Of a DNA stretch of 14,195 nt, positions 1-9,362 are shown one piece after another. The notes beneath the pieces are model-generated. The model was not told the origin of the DNA and searched no databases. It saw only the letters and a program-made list of their open reading frames with translations. Origin of the DNA: Diplocarpon mali. Its lineage: Eukaryota; Ascomycota; Leotiomycetes; Helotiales; Drepanopezizaceae. The stretch's first letter is position 1; each line of letters opens with the position of its first letter. Made by a program: the position numbers and the translations under genes. Location of the stretch: NCBI GenBank assembly GCA_024741835.1, contig JAENRP010000229.1, forward strand, positions 54,816 to 69,010, in the 5' to 3' direction.

Positions 1-185
1 CTGGCAGCCCGGCCGGTTTCCTCTTGAGTGCCCAGACAAGTTGGTTGGTCGATCATCTTCTCCCGATTCGAGTCGCGGAGCGTGTCGAGTAGGTCGCTCG
101 GTGCCGCAGAGGTCAGGAAAGGGGCTTCAAGGGAGAGCCGGTCATCCCAGCCGGGCTCGCGCCGTCGCTGGCGTCGCTTGGTAGG

Positions 186-326
186 CTGGACTGGACACTC
201 TGGGACTCGAGACTCGGACTGAAGACTTCTGGACGGCCTGGTCTGGCCCATATGCCGGCCCCAAGTCGCCCGTACGGTGCCTCCTTCACCACGTGCCCGA
301 CCGGCGTCCGGCAGTGTCCAGTCCAG
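186..326. repeat. 14-bp perfect inverted repeat, 113-bp spacer
   Basis: The left arm at 186-199 reads CTGGACTGGACACT and the right arm at 313-326 is its exact reverse complement. The arms lie about 570-710 bp upstream of the first gene's start codon, outside any gene I can support. They could form a hairpin or cruciform, or be a relic of a small inverted duplication. Function unknown. Confidence 0.6.
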
Positions 327-481
327 TCGGCGGCTCCTCGCTCGACCTGCTGCGAAGGCCTCACGCCGCGTGCCGCCGATCGGCGTGGTAGCGGCTGACA
401 CGACTCCCGTACGTACTCGCTCCCCCTTTAGTGCCCTGCCAAATTCTGGCCGACACCTGCCATCTCGCCATCTCACGTCTG

Positions 482-589
482 ATTGGTCACGAGAACCACA
501 TGACTGCTGCCAGCGCAGTAGCGCGCCTGCAGTGAGCCCCCCCCCAGCCGCGTCGCTGATTGGCCAGCCGTGGCCGTGCTCGGACCAAT
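482..589. promoter_or_regulatory. Promoter region with three CCAAT boxes upstream of the Zn2Cys6 gene
   Basis: ATTGG (CCAAT on the minus strand) occurs at 482-486 and 559-563, and CCAAT on the plus strand at 585-589, about 310-415 bp before the start codon at 898. Such boxes bind the fungal HAP/CBF complex, and three within 110 bp is typical of a proximal promoter. The block is followed by a C/T-rich stretch around 730-770, as is usual ahead of filamentous-fungal transcription starts, and an A-rich leader just before the ATG. A CACGTG E-box lies further up at 290-295, and a C9 run at 537-545. I see no ATG between about 500 and 897, so the leader is probably free of AUG-initiated uORFs. The transcription start itself cannot be read. 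Confidence 0.55.
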
Positions 590-897
590 ACCCGCCTCGC
601 CCTATCAGCCACCTCTCGACCTCTGACCGCCCGACGCACCCGACTCTGACTACTCTACTGCACCCTACCCGCTCCTCGCCGCTTGCTCACCGCTCCTTGG
701 GTGGAGCCTCCCCCGCTGCACGCTTGCGCTTTCTACCCTCCCTCCCTCTCCTCCAGCCCTCTCACCGTCTTCAGTCCGACCTCGCCCTCGTCCTCAAAGA
801 GCGGTGTCACCTCCACCCTTCCTACAATACTACCGCTCGTTCGGAGCATCCTCAACCAAAGAGAAAAAACAAAAACATAGTTTGATTACCCGCGATA

Positions 898-3258
898 ATG
901 ACTGCCAGCCTGGACTTTGCTTCAGAGGGTCTGCTGGACCTCTACGACTCTCGAGACCCCCGATTCCCGTTTACCACCCACAGCGTGGCCGCGAGGCCGA
1001 CTTGGCCCATGCCTCTCGAGATGACTTCGGGAGCTGCTGACGAGAGACGCGAGACTTCCCCCGGCCAGAGTGCCCATCAGCAATACCCGCCGCCTCAGCA
1101 GCCAGGACACACCAGCCCTCCCACCCTCCTCACGGACTGGCCCATGCCGCCGCAGCAACTATCGCAGTACCTCCCCGACAGCTCGCTGATGGCGCCGCAA
1201 TACAGCACGTTCGACGCGGCCTTCCAGACGTCTCCGCTCGACTATCAGCACCTGCCGACCTCCCAGGGGAGCTACGAGCCGGGCCTCCAGATGGAGGCCC
1301 CCTTCACCGGCTTGGCGCAGACGGTCGAGGCGCAAGCCGCCATGTGGGCGAACTGGCAGGATCTGGAGAACGCCATGAACTTCGCCGGCGCCAGCGACGG
1401 TCTGCCGAGCGTCGGGCGCCAGAGTCTCGGGAGCCTCTCGCCGACGGGCACGTACTTGGAGGTGCTGTCGCTCCCCAGTTCGAGCAGTGATAACGGGTGG
1501 GCCTCGGTGGACCACTTCCCCAGCTTCGAAGCCTACCCCCCGGCGCCGAACGCCGCCGCCATCTTCAACCCCGGACAAACATTACACCTCCGCTCTCACT
1601 CGGATTCCTCGCAATCAGATGGCACCGGGCACACCCTCGACTCCTTCGGCAGCTTCGAGGACATCGCGTATCCATTCTCCCCCTACTCGCCAGCATCAGA
1701 CACGTACATGAATCCCGCCGAGCACAGGAATTGCTACCACGGAGAAGCTCGTCCCCGCAGTCACGAGAGCATCAGCCCCGCGGCCGCCGTCGCGCCCGTG
1801 CCGATCAAGATGTCGCCGTCGAGCAGGACTTCCCCGGCCGCATCCTCCTCGCCCCCAGCCCGGAGAAATTCGGCACCGCGGAAGAGCCCGACGGCGAAGG
1901 CGACCAAGCCCGTCATCCGCCGGACCTCGACCGGGAAGAAGGATACCGAGAAGCGTGTGGGAAGGAGACGCGGGCCGCTGTTGCCGGAGCAGAGGAAGCA
2001 GGCGAGTGAGATTCGAAAGCTGCGAGCATGCTTGAGATGTAAATTCCTGAAGAAGACTTGCGACAAGGGAGAGCCATGCGCCGGCTGTCAACCTTCCCAC
2101 GCCAGGCTCTGGCAGGTGCCCTGTACACGGATCGACATCAAGGACATCGGGTACTTCATGAAGGACTGGCGGGCGGACTACGAGCGTCACGCGGGACGTG
2201 GGGTCTCCGTCTACAACATCAAGGGCTTCGCGCAGAAGGAGGAGCTTCTCTGGATCACCCACGGTTACGGGTTTGCCATCCCCATCATGGCCCGGGAGGT
2301 CTTCGTGACCGACGACAGCTGCTTTACCGTCGACTGGACCGAAACCGAGCACGAGGAACCGATCGAGTTCGATTCCCCTACCGAGCGCATGTCGGCCGGC
2401 TCGGAGGGCATCTCCACCGAAGCCCTGTCCGAGTATCTCGACAAGCACCTCGATGGCCCCTTCGAGGAGTTCGTCGACGACTACTTCGAGGGCACCCCCT
2501 TCATCACCGAGATCCTGAAGACTGCCCACCGCTACTACACCAAGGAGAAAGTGCCGGTCATCCGCAAGGCCTTGAAGCTCGTGCTTGCCTACAACCTCAC
2601 CCTGCATGTCACCATGGTCGAGCAGCGCGGCGACGAGCACCCGATGGATGGCTTGGTTGATGACGAGTACTCCAAGTACAACGGGAAGATTATCGCGCCC
2701 GTCATGATCAACTTTCAGATCAAGTGCGCGCTCGCCGACATGTGGCGGGAGCTGCAGAAGGAGATCCTCGAAGAGTTATCCTCCTTGTACTCGAGCGTGT
2801 ACAGCGGAGACCGGCTCAAGAACTGGCCCACGATCTTCATGCTCGCCTCTATCCTCCTCGCCGTCTGGGAGGAGATGCAGTTCGATTGCCACTACCGGGT
2901 TCCCGACGCCGCGGCGGTCAACAAGTTCTGCAGCGACATGGAAACCACCCCGGTGGGCGTCATCGTTGGCCTCTTCCACGCCATCTCCCAAAAGCTCCCC
3001 TCCTTCACCGAGTGGGACACCCGGAGACACGGGCAACTCCTCAACAACAACGTGGCCGTCTGTGAAGCCATGACCGAGATGAAGGGCCACGTGACCAAGC
3101 ATGGTGAGGTTCTCCCTCGCCCCGGGACTCGTCTCTCTAACTAATACCCACCTGCAGAATCTTACCTCAAGACTCGTCCCGAGGCGAAGTTTGACCGCCA
3201 AGACTTCGACTGCTTATCCAACAAGTTCCTGTCGAAGCTTGTCATTCGCGCCAACTGA
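898..3258 (+). CDS. Zn(II)2Cys6-type transcription factor-like protein, two exons, 768 aa
   Basis: Exons are 898-3103 and 3158-3258. The start at 898 has stops just upstream and is the first ATG of the frame. Residues 1 to about 340 are rich in Pro, Ser, Gln and Gly with aromatic patches, probably a disordered activation region. A basic Lys/Arg stretch follows (about 335-375, including KRVGRRRGP, a likely nuclear signal). The cysteine cluster has Cys378, 381, 388, 394, 397 and 409 (C-x2-C-x6-C-x5-C-x2-C-x11-C), matching the fungal binuclear zinc cluster except for a long last gap. Next comes an acidic, helical C-terminal half (about 420-768) in which I do not recognise the usual fungal middle homology domain. 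By family it should be a nuclear DNA-binding regulator; its targets are unknown. The cluster sits mid-protein, whereas most of the family have it near the N-terminus. Splicing adds 33 residues (ESYLKTR...VIRAN) in place of the 13 read into the intron. I am sure of the gene and fairly sure of the class. Confidence 0.9.
3104..3157 (+). other. Intron of the Zn2Cys6 gene (54 nt, phase 1)
   Basis: The donor is GTGAGG at 3104, the branch site CTAAC at 3137-3141 and the acceptor CTGCAG ending at 3157. Without removal the frame stops at 3142-3144, just inside the intron. With removal it continues 33 residues to TGA at 3256-3258. All three signals fit filamentous-fungal introns. Confidence 0.88.
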
Positions 3259-3770
3259 TCTTCCCGTTCCTGCAGATACCGCCCTGCGTGCCCTTTTTTG
3301 TATATTTCGACTGTACAGACGCAGCGGTGCTGCCGATGGAGGGCCTCGACGGCCGTTGCAACGTCCATGTTTCTCTCTTTTGTCACGGCGTGGCGATCTC
3401 CCGCTTGTGTTCTCCATTATTGATAGCCATCAGCGACGGCAATTCTCGCGCTTTCACTCTTCGCGCACGAGCCGAAGTGGCGAAACGGACCTATGATTTT
3501 ATTTGATTTTGACGAAAGGGCATCACGATTGACTCATGACCCGTGATGATGGTTACTTGCTATGTTCCGACCTGTACGAATGATTGATTGACGTCGTTTA
3601 CGATACGAAGGACCTCTTACGTTGATGCTTTTCACGGACTCATGTTTGATCTTGGGAGCAACTCTTGCTTACTCACCTGGCGGGGGATACGGAGAAGAGA
3701 CGCATCCCGGGTCTGGAAACCCTCGGGAAATCTGGGTCTGGTGGAGGCTCGCTACAGGGAAGGCGAAAGT

Positions 3771-3782
3771 GCATCGCGATGC
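3771..3782. repeat. 12-bp perfect palindrome GCATCGCGATGC
   Basis: The sequence equals its own reverse complement over 12 bp. It is in intergenic DNA about 1.1 kb upstream of the polyubiquitin start. It could be a binding site for a dimeric protein or chance; nothing nearby tells which. Confidence 0.4.
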
Positions 3783-3982
3783 GCGAAGGCAACCTGTAGG
3801 TAGATATACACTGGTCAACCTACAAGAAACCCCCACCCGGCAAGCTCTCTGAGAAAACTAGTAATCGTCGTGTTTGTCGCGTGGCTTTGTCGAGCGCCGG
3901 CAGCAATGCTCAGGACGTACTCGACACAGCCCCGCCCAGAAATGTCATCACAGACTTCCTCGATGGCCGATTCCTGCGATCT

Positions 3983-3996
3983 CCCCCCCCCCCCCC
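3983..3996 (+). repeat. Homopolymer run C14
   Basis: Fourteen consecutive C in intergenic DNA, forming a G14 run on the other strand. The length is prone to slippage and to sequencing error, so the exact count is uncertain. Confidence 0.8.
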
Positions 3997-4714
3997 ACGG
4001 ATTTACGCACCTGTGGCTCACCGGCTGCGCTCGCCCGTTGGCATCAATCTGTGAGTTATTCAGTTGGTAGTTGAAGCCGGCCCGGCTCGGTATTTGGGAA
4101 CTCCTGCCTGGCATTTACACTGTCGTAATCGTAATCGGAGACGGGGAAGAGCGGTGACGCAGGAGGTCGGCTTGCCGGTCCTCTCCGAGCATCTTGCATC
4201 TTACACCTTGCATCGGCTTATCTGAATGGGTGGCTGTTCCTTGGACAGTTTGTGGGAGAGATGACGCGCGAAATCGAACGCGATGTGGAATCTCCCCAGG
4301 ATGTCAAGGTGGGCGAACATCTCTCGTTCTGGAGATTGCTGTGCAGCTGAGGAGCTAGACTCAACTCGCATTCTCAGTGGCGGGGTCGAGAGCGTGCGGG
4401 GCCGGCTCACGTAGTTTCTTGCTTATTAATTGCCTGCCTGAGCTCGTTATCAAAACGCAGCATACATGATACAGTATGATGATACCTCCCCTGTCTGTCG
4501 CAGATGATGTGGACGGACAGAGGGTGAGGTCGGGATGAGGGTATTCAGAGGAGCACGGCGGAGACAGCATGGGTATGGCGAGCTGGAGTAGGGAATAAAT
4601 ACAAAGGAATGGCCACGGCCACCTTCTGAGTGGTTCTTCCATTTCCAGCTGGTGAATCGTCAAATTCAGGCCGCTGCTCCTAGGTTCCCTGGGATTCCCT
4701 TTCTTGACTGCTAG

Positions 4715-5913
<1,199 letters not shown>

Positions 5914-6386
5914 ATGCGCGGGGCTCCTGATGTCATTCTCTCCCTTGTTTTCGTTTTGCGAGGCGTTGCGGTATACGTGAGAAATACTCGTAGCACTTAT
6001 TGAGCATCGGACTGACCGCACTGGCGACCGCTGGGCAAGGTCATCTTTGTAGTCCAATAAGAACTTCTTTGGACTATCATGAATAGTGCAAATCGTGACG
6101 TGTTAACGTGACTGGGGTGACTGCTTTAGTGATCAAAAGGTTGTGCGCCGAGTTGGAGCTTTGATTCGTGGTGACACAAGCGCAAGGCTGAGGGCTTCAT
6201 CTCCCCGGCACAGTTTTTCTGGCACCATCCACCCGTCCAGCCCAAGAAGCACAGTTCCGCGACCTGGTTTCTGGAAAGAAGGAAAAGCCGTCAGAGCACG
6301 CCGCCTAGAAATATCTAGAAATGCACACCAATCTCTCACACGCGCCATGAGCTCTCCCAACTTCAGCACTCCCCCACTTCGAGAGG
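5914..6386 (+). promoter_or_regulatory. Spacer: polyubiquitin 3' UTR and promoter of the Etp1/BRAP2-like gene
   Basis: The 473-bp gap holds the polyubiquitin 3' end and everything upstream of the RING gene. A CCAAT box at 6054-6058 lies about 330 bp before that gene's start and is a candidate proximal element. No TATA box is evident. Two upstream ATGs (6321 and 6347) occur in the last 66 bp. No clear poly(A) signal was found. Confidence 0.5.
6321..6350 (+). CDS. Candidate uORF1 of the Etp1/BRAP2-like gene, 9 codons
   Basis: The ORF reads MHTNLSHAP and stops at TGA 6348-6350, inside the probable 5' leader. Its stop overlaps the next upstream ATG (ATGA at 6347-6350), so a ribosome finishing uORF1 could restart there. 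It is real only if the transcript begins upstream of 6321, which cannot be told from the sequence. Confidence 0.3.
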   Translation: MHTNLSHAP

Positions 6387-6550
6387 ATGCCCTCCTTCTA
6401 CCACCTGAAGTTCGAGCTGTACACGCACCCCTCCATCATCGCAGAAGCAGAAGACACGACTACAGCTTTCCCTCCACCAGAACCACGTTTGCGATCCAAG
6501 AAAGAGGGGCAGCAGCGCACCGAAGCCATCTTCGTTCCTCCGCCCGATAG
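6347..6550 (+). CDS. Candidate uORF2 overlapping the main start out of frame, 67 aa
   Basis: The ATG at 6347 has G at -3, a fair context. It opens a 67-codon frame that passes over the main start at 6387 in another frame and stops at TAG 6548-6550. Translation from here would bypass the main ATG, so on transcripts that include it output of the downstream gene should fall. The peptide resembles nothing I know. It may lie upstream of the transcription start and never be in the mRNA. Confidence 0.3.
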   Translation: MSSPNFSTPPLREDALLLPPEVRAVHAPLHHRRSRRHDYSFPSTRTTFAIQERGAAAHRSHLRSSAR

Positions 6551-8690
6551 CGACATCTTCGGGACGGAGCAGTGGCCCTCACACGAACCAGTGTCTGAGG
6601 AACCAAGACCTCACACGAAAACGGGAGGATCGGTCTCCACAGGTCAGGATACAGCCAGTGGTCGGGGCAGCGACGCTGGAAATTCAGTTGGAGGGGTGAT
6701 CGACTGTGGGCCTCGAGCAGCGCGCGGCCTGTCTCCCCTCTCGGAGGCCTACGCACCCATCTCTCCAAACGGGCCTCTGGAATTCCCGACCCCAAACCCG
6801 AGAAACATCAAGGCGAGCTTGCAATCTGCATCGAAGGACTGGCGATTCGGGCGGGTGAGGGTTGAGGGCCTGGATATGGACCGGCCGAAACACCAGAGGG
6901 GCGAGAGCAGCTCGGCTGTTGGCGCTCTGGTGAGGAACGGGAACGGGAATGGGATAAACGCTGGGCTGGCCCCGGAAGCCGTGGGCTCCCAGGGCAAAGT
7001 CACGAAGGCTAGGTTTGAGCCGGTGGGAGTGGGCAGGGCGAAGAATACCGAGGTTGGGTGGGGAGTGGTGCATTTGTATCGCGACGGGGACTTGGCTACC
7101 ACGGGAGAAGAGCTATACGACGCGGAGGAGAATCTTGACGGGCAGGGGAGAGAGGGGGCTTGTACGACGCTGTGTATTCCTGCTGTGCCGAGCTATCTTA
7201 CGACGAATGACTTCCTGGGGTTCGTAGGAGAGAAGACCAGGGAGGAGGTCAGCCATTTTAGGATGGTGATGACGGGGAGGATGAACAGGTACTTGGTGCT
7301 CATGAAGTTCCGGGATGCCGGCTTTGCGAGGAAGTGGAGGAAGGAGTGGGATGGGAAGGTATTCAACAGTATGGAGGTATGTTCTGCCACTGGTCCTGCT
7401 GTGAGAACCAGGCTGATCTTCCCAAAGCCAGAGACATGCCATGTTGCGTTCATCAAGTCTATAACTTTTCAAACACCGACATCCTCCTCCCCAAACACCA
7501 GCTTCCCAGAGCTTTCCCATGACCCCTTCACGCCCTCGCCAACGCCCGCGTCATCTCTCCGACCATTCCCACCCCCGACACCGAATCTGGTTGAACTGCC
7601 TACCTGCCCAGTCTGCCTCGAGCGAATGGACGACACAACTGGCCTCCTCACCATCCTCTGCCAACACGTATTCCACTGCGCATGCCTCCAGAAATGGCGT
7701 GGCAGCGGGTGCCCAGTCTGCCGGCATACCAACCCGTCACCCTCGCCCAGCTCGGCATCTTTCCCGCACGACCCGCACAGCCCGCCCTTTGGCAGTGGTG
7801 AAGCGTCACTCTGCTCTGTCTGCGACTCCACAGACGACCTCTGGATCTGTCTCATCTGCGGCGCTGTCGGCTGCGGCCGGTACAAGGGCGGACACGCCAA
7901 AGAGCACTGGAAAGACTCGGCGCACAACTTCGCCCTCGAGATCGAGACGCAGCATGTCTGGGACTACGCGGGCGATATGTGGGTCCACCGCCTCATCAGA
8001 GGCAAGGACGACAGCAAGGTCATCGAGCTACCCTCGCGGAGTAGAGGCCGAGGCGACCGGGGTGGAGAGGACATGGTGCCCCGCGAGAAGCTCGAGCGGA
8101 TTGGTATCGAGTACACGCATCTTCTCACGAGCCAGCTGGAGAGCCAACGCGTCTACTTTGAGGAGCTGGTCGGTAAAGCCGTCGCCAAAGCCTCGGCCGC
8201 CGCGGCCGCCGCGGCGTCAGCCTCGTCCCGCGCCGACGAGGCCCTCTCCCAGCTCGCCTCCCTATCCCGCGAGAACAGAAGCCTGAAAGAAGACATCGTC
8301 GCCTCCCTCGAAAAGGACGTAGCCCGCGAGAAGCGCAAGGCAGAACGCAGCAGCGAGATCGCGCGCGGGTTCGGCAAGAGCCTCACGGAAGAGAAGAAAG
8401 TCTCCGAGGGCCTTCTGGAACGCATCGGGCATGTGAATCGGCGCATGGAGAGCGTGGCAGCGCAGATGAAGCGCCTGGAGGAGGAGAACAAGGAGTTGGT
8501 CGAGGCCAACAGGGACCTGCTGTTCAGTATCACTGCCGGGGAGAAGATCCGGGAGATGGAGGGGGAGGTGCCGGAGGACGGGGGCGTGCTGCAAAAGGGG
8601 GAGTTGGAGGGGGGGACGGTAAGCTTGCCGGTGGAGAAGGAGAAGGCGGGACGGGGGAGGAAGGGCAAGGGGAGGGGGAGGCAGAGCTGA
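6387..8690 (+). CDS. ETP1: BRAP2/Etp1-type RING and UBP zinc-finger protein, two exons, 750 aa spliced
   Basis: Exons are 6387-7376 and 7428-8690. The start gives MPSFYHLKFELYTHPS, like the N-terminus of fungal family members, with A at -3. In order, residues about 50-250 are low complexity; about 259-350 form the BRAP2-type RRM-like domain (CTTLCIPAVPSYLT to HVAFIKSITFQT); and a RING-H2 finger starts at about 390 (CPVC, then CQHVFHCAC, then CPVC). A UBP-type zinc finger starts at about 459 (CSVC, CLICGAVGCGRY, GGHAKEHW). An Ala-rich then charged coiled coil covers about 560-715, with a basic tail RGRKGKGRGRQS. Human BRAP is a RING E3 ligase affecting Ras/MAPK signalling and cytoplasmic retention of nuclear-import cargo; yeast Etp1 is linked to ethanol response. 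UBP fingers of this kind can bind the free C-terminus of ubiquitin. Zinc ligands look complete, so it is probably active. Its role in this organism is inferred. Confidence 0.92.
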   Translation: MPSFYHLKFELYTHPSIIAEAEDTTTAFPPPEPRLRSKKEGQQRTEAIFVPPPDSDIFGTEQWPSHEPVSEEPRPHTKTGGSVSTGQDTASGRGSDAGNSVGGVIDCGPRAARGLSPLSEAYAPISPNGPLEFPTPNPRNIKASLQSASKDWRFGRVRVEGLDMDRPKHQRGESSSAVGALVRNGNGNGINAGLAPEAVGSQGKVTKARFEPVGVGRAKNTEVGWGVVHLYRDGDLATTGEELYDAEENLDGQGREGACTTLCIPAVPSYLTTNDFLGFVGEKTREEVSHFRMVMTGRMNRYLVLMKFRDAGFARKWRKEWDGKVFNSMEVCSATGPAVRTRLIFPKPETCHVAFIKSITFQTPTSSSPNTSFPELSHDPFTPSPTPASSLRPFPPPTPNLVELPTCPVCLERMDDTTGLLTILCQHVFHCACLQKWRGSGCPVCRHTNPSPSPSSASFPHDPHSPPFGSGEASLCSVCDSTDDLWICLICGAVGCGRYKGGHAKEHWKDSAHNFALEIETQHVWDYAGDMWVHRLIRGKDDSKVIELPSRSRGRGDRGGEDMVPREKLERIGIEYTHLLTSQLESQRVYFEELVGKAVAKASAAAAAAASASSRADEALSQLASLSRENRSLKEDIVASLEKDVAREKRKAERSSEIARGFGKSLTEEKKVSEGLLERIGHVNRRMESVAAQMKRLEEENKELVEANRDLLFSITAGEKIREMEGEVPEDGGVLQKGELEGGTVSLPVEKEKAGRGRKGKGRGRQS
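7377..7427 (+). other. Probable stop-free 51-nt intron (phase 0) in the Etp1/BRAP2-like gene
   Basis: The donor is GTATGT at 7377, a possible branch site CTGAT lies at 7413-7417 and the acceptor CAAAG ends at 7427. The length is a multiple of three with no in-frame stop, so the retained form would insert 17 residues (VCSATGPAVRTRLIFPK). Removing it joins FNSME to PETCHVAFIKSI, which restores the continuous motif I expect in this family. I therefore favour splicing. Confidence 0.8.
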
Positions 8691-8954
8691 TGGGTGGCGT
8701 TGGGCTTACATGCGAAGCATCTAGCATGGCGTGCGTAGGTCCTGGGTATCATGGGCGAGGTAGCCTCTCGGGTGATGATGCATTTGAAGATGTCTCCCCT
8801 CACTGACGTGCGGAACCTCTCTTGGCCCATCGAATTGCTGTGCTTGAACAGAGACACCCGACGCGTCAGATTCACGCCGGAGGCTCACTCTCGATCCTTG
8901 GTCGACTGGGATGGGTCTCCTCGCCGGATTGGCTGGTTGGCTCTCTGGGTGGGG

Positions 8955-8990
8955 GTGTCTGCGTATGTGTCTGCGCATGTGTCTGCGTAT
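8955..8990 (+). repeat. Tandem repeat, 3 x 12 bp (GTGTCTGCGTAT)
   Basis: Units lie at 8955-8966, 8967-8978 and 8979-8990; the middle one has one change (CGCAT for CGTAT). Short minisatellite in intergenic DNA. Confidence 0.8.
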
Positions 8991-9069
8991 CTCGTACCTC
9001 TCTCAACTCCCTCGGGTATGTATATGGGTCATATGTAGATGGATGTACACGTGTGGATATATAATTAAT

Positions 9070-9091
9070 AGATATATATATATATATATCT
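9070..9091. repeat. (AT)9 microsatellite in a 22-bp palindrome, then a CA run
   Basis: Nine AT units at 9072-9089 are flanked by AG and CT, so 9070-9091 is self-complementary. A short (CA)n stretch follows at about 9093-9101. Likely a hypervariable marker and a cruciform-prone site. Confidence 0.85.
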
Positions 9092-9164
9092 ACACACACA
9101 CCTATGGGTTTCTGGGAGACAACCGCTCGTGACTCGTAAGGCGTGTTCTGGTGTTGGTTTCTGC

Positions 9165-9226
9165 GGGGGGTTTTGCGGGGGGAGAAAGTTGGGGGTTGAG
9201 GGGGGGATTGAGGGGGGGGTTGAGGG
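9165..9226 (+). other. Strong G-quadruplex-forming motif
   Basis: Six G-runs occur in 62 bp: G6 (9165-9170), G6 (9177-9182), G5 (9191-9195), G7 (9200-9206), G8 (9212-9219) and G3 (9224-9226), separated by 4-8 nt. This easily exceeds the usual four runs of three with loops of seven or fewer. It lies about 475 bp beyond the stop codon of the Etp1/BRAP2-like gene, on the same strand. Confidence 0.8.
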
Positions 9227-9362
9227 TCCTTTCTTTTCTTTGTTTTCTTTTCTCTTTCTTCTTTTCTGTCTCTTCTTTTCTGTCTCTTCTTTTCTCGTTC
9301 TTCTTTTCTGTCTCTTTTCTTTCCTCTCCTCTCTCTTTTCTATTCTCTCTTCTTTTTCTTCC
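9227..9362 (+). repeat. Polypyrimidine tract with imperfect TTCTTTTCTGTCTC units
   Basis: About 135 bp are nearly all T and C, with only a few G and one A. The unit TTCTTTTCTGTCTC recurs in the middle (around 9259-9315). Such tracts can form triplex (H-DNA). It directly abuts the G-run cluster, and an A-rich stretch follows at 9363-9380. Confidence 0.8.

Larger units (their letters stand above)
3259..4700. other. Intergenic region between the regulator gene and polyubiquitin
   Basis: This stretch holds the 3' untranslated region of the first gene (probably to about 3500, where T-rich sequence occurs) and then upstream sequence of the polyubiquitin gene. No frame in it looks like a real protein; the longest, on the minus strand over 4361-4861, lies antisense to the promoter and is low-complexity. 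Local details are a 12-bp palindrome (3771-3782) and a C14 run (3983-3996). No RNA gene was recognised. Confidence 0.6.
8691..9164 (+). other. Downstream region of the Etp1/BRAP2-like gene
   Basis: The region holds the 3' UTR and gene-free DNA that becomes T/G- and A/T-rich. No coding frame is convincing. It includes three 12-bp units and an AT microsatellite, listed separately. The poly(A) site is not evident. Confidence 0.5.

Noticed and set aside
277..885. 202-codon open frame upstream of the Zn2Cys6 gene
   Set aside because: It is Pro/Ser/Arg-rich, covers the CCAAT promoter and CT leader, and matches no family; a chance frame in C-rich DNA.
1696..2640. 314-codon minus-strand frame inside the Zn2Cys6 gene
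   Set aside because: It is the antisense shadow of a clearly real coding sequence with a zinc cluster and a proper intron.
7519..8286. 255-codon plus-strand frame overlapping the RING and UBP domains
   Set aside because: It is an out-of-frame Ser/Arg/Ala-rich shadow; the other frame carries intact zinc-finger ligands.
8153..8875. 240-codon minus-strand frame over the 3' part of the Etp1/BRAP2-like gene
   Set aside because: It is antisense to the coiled coil, and its Ala and Ser runs mirror the sense-strand repeats.
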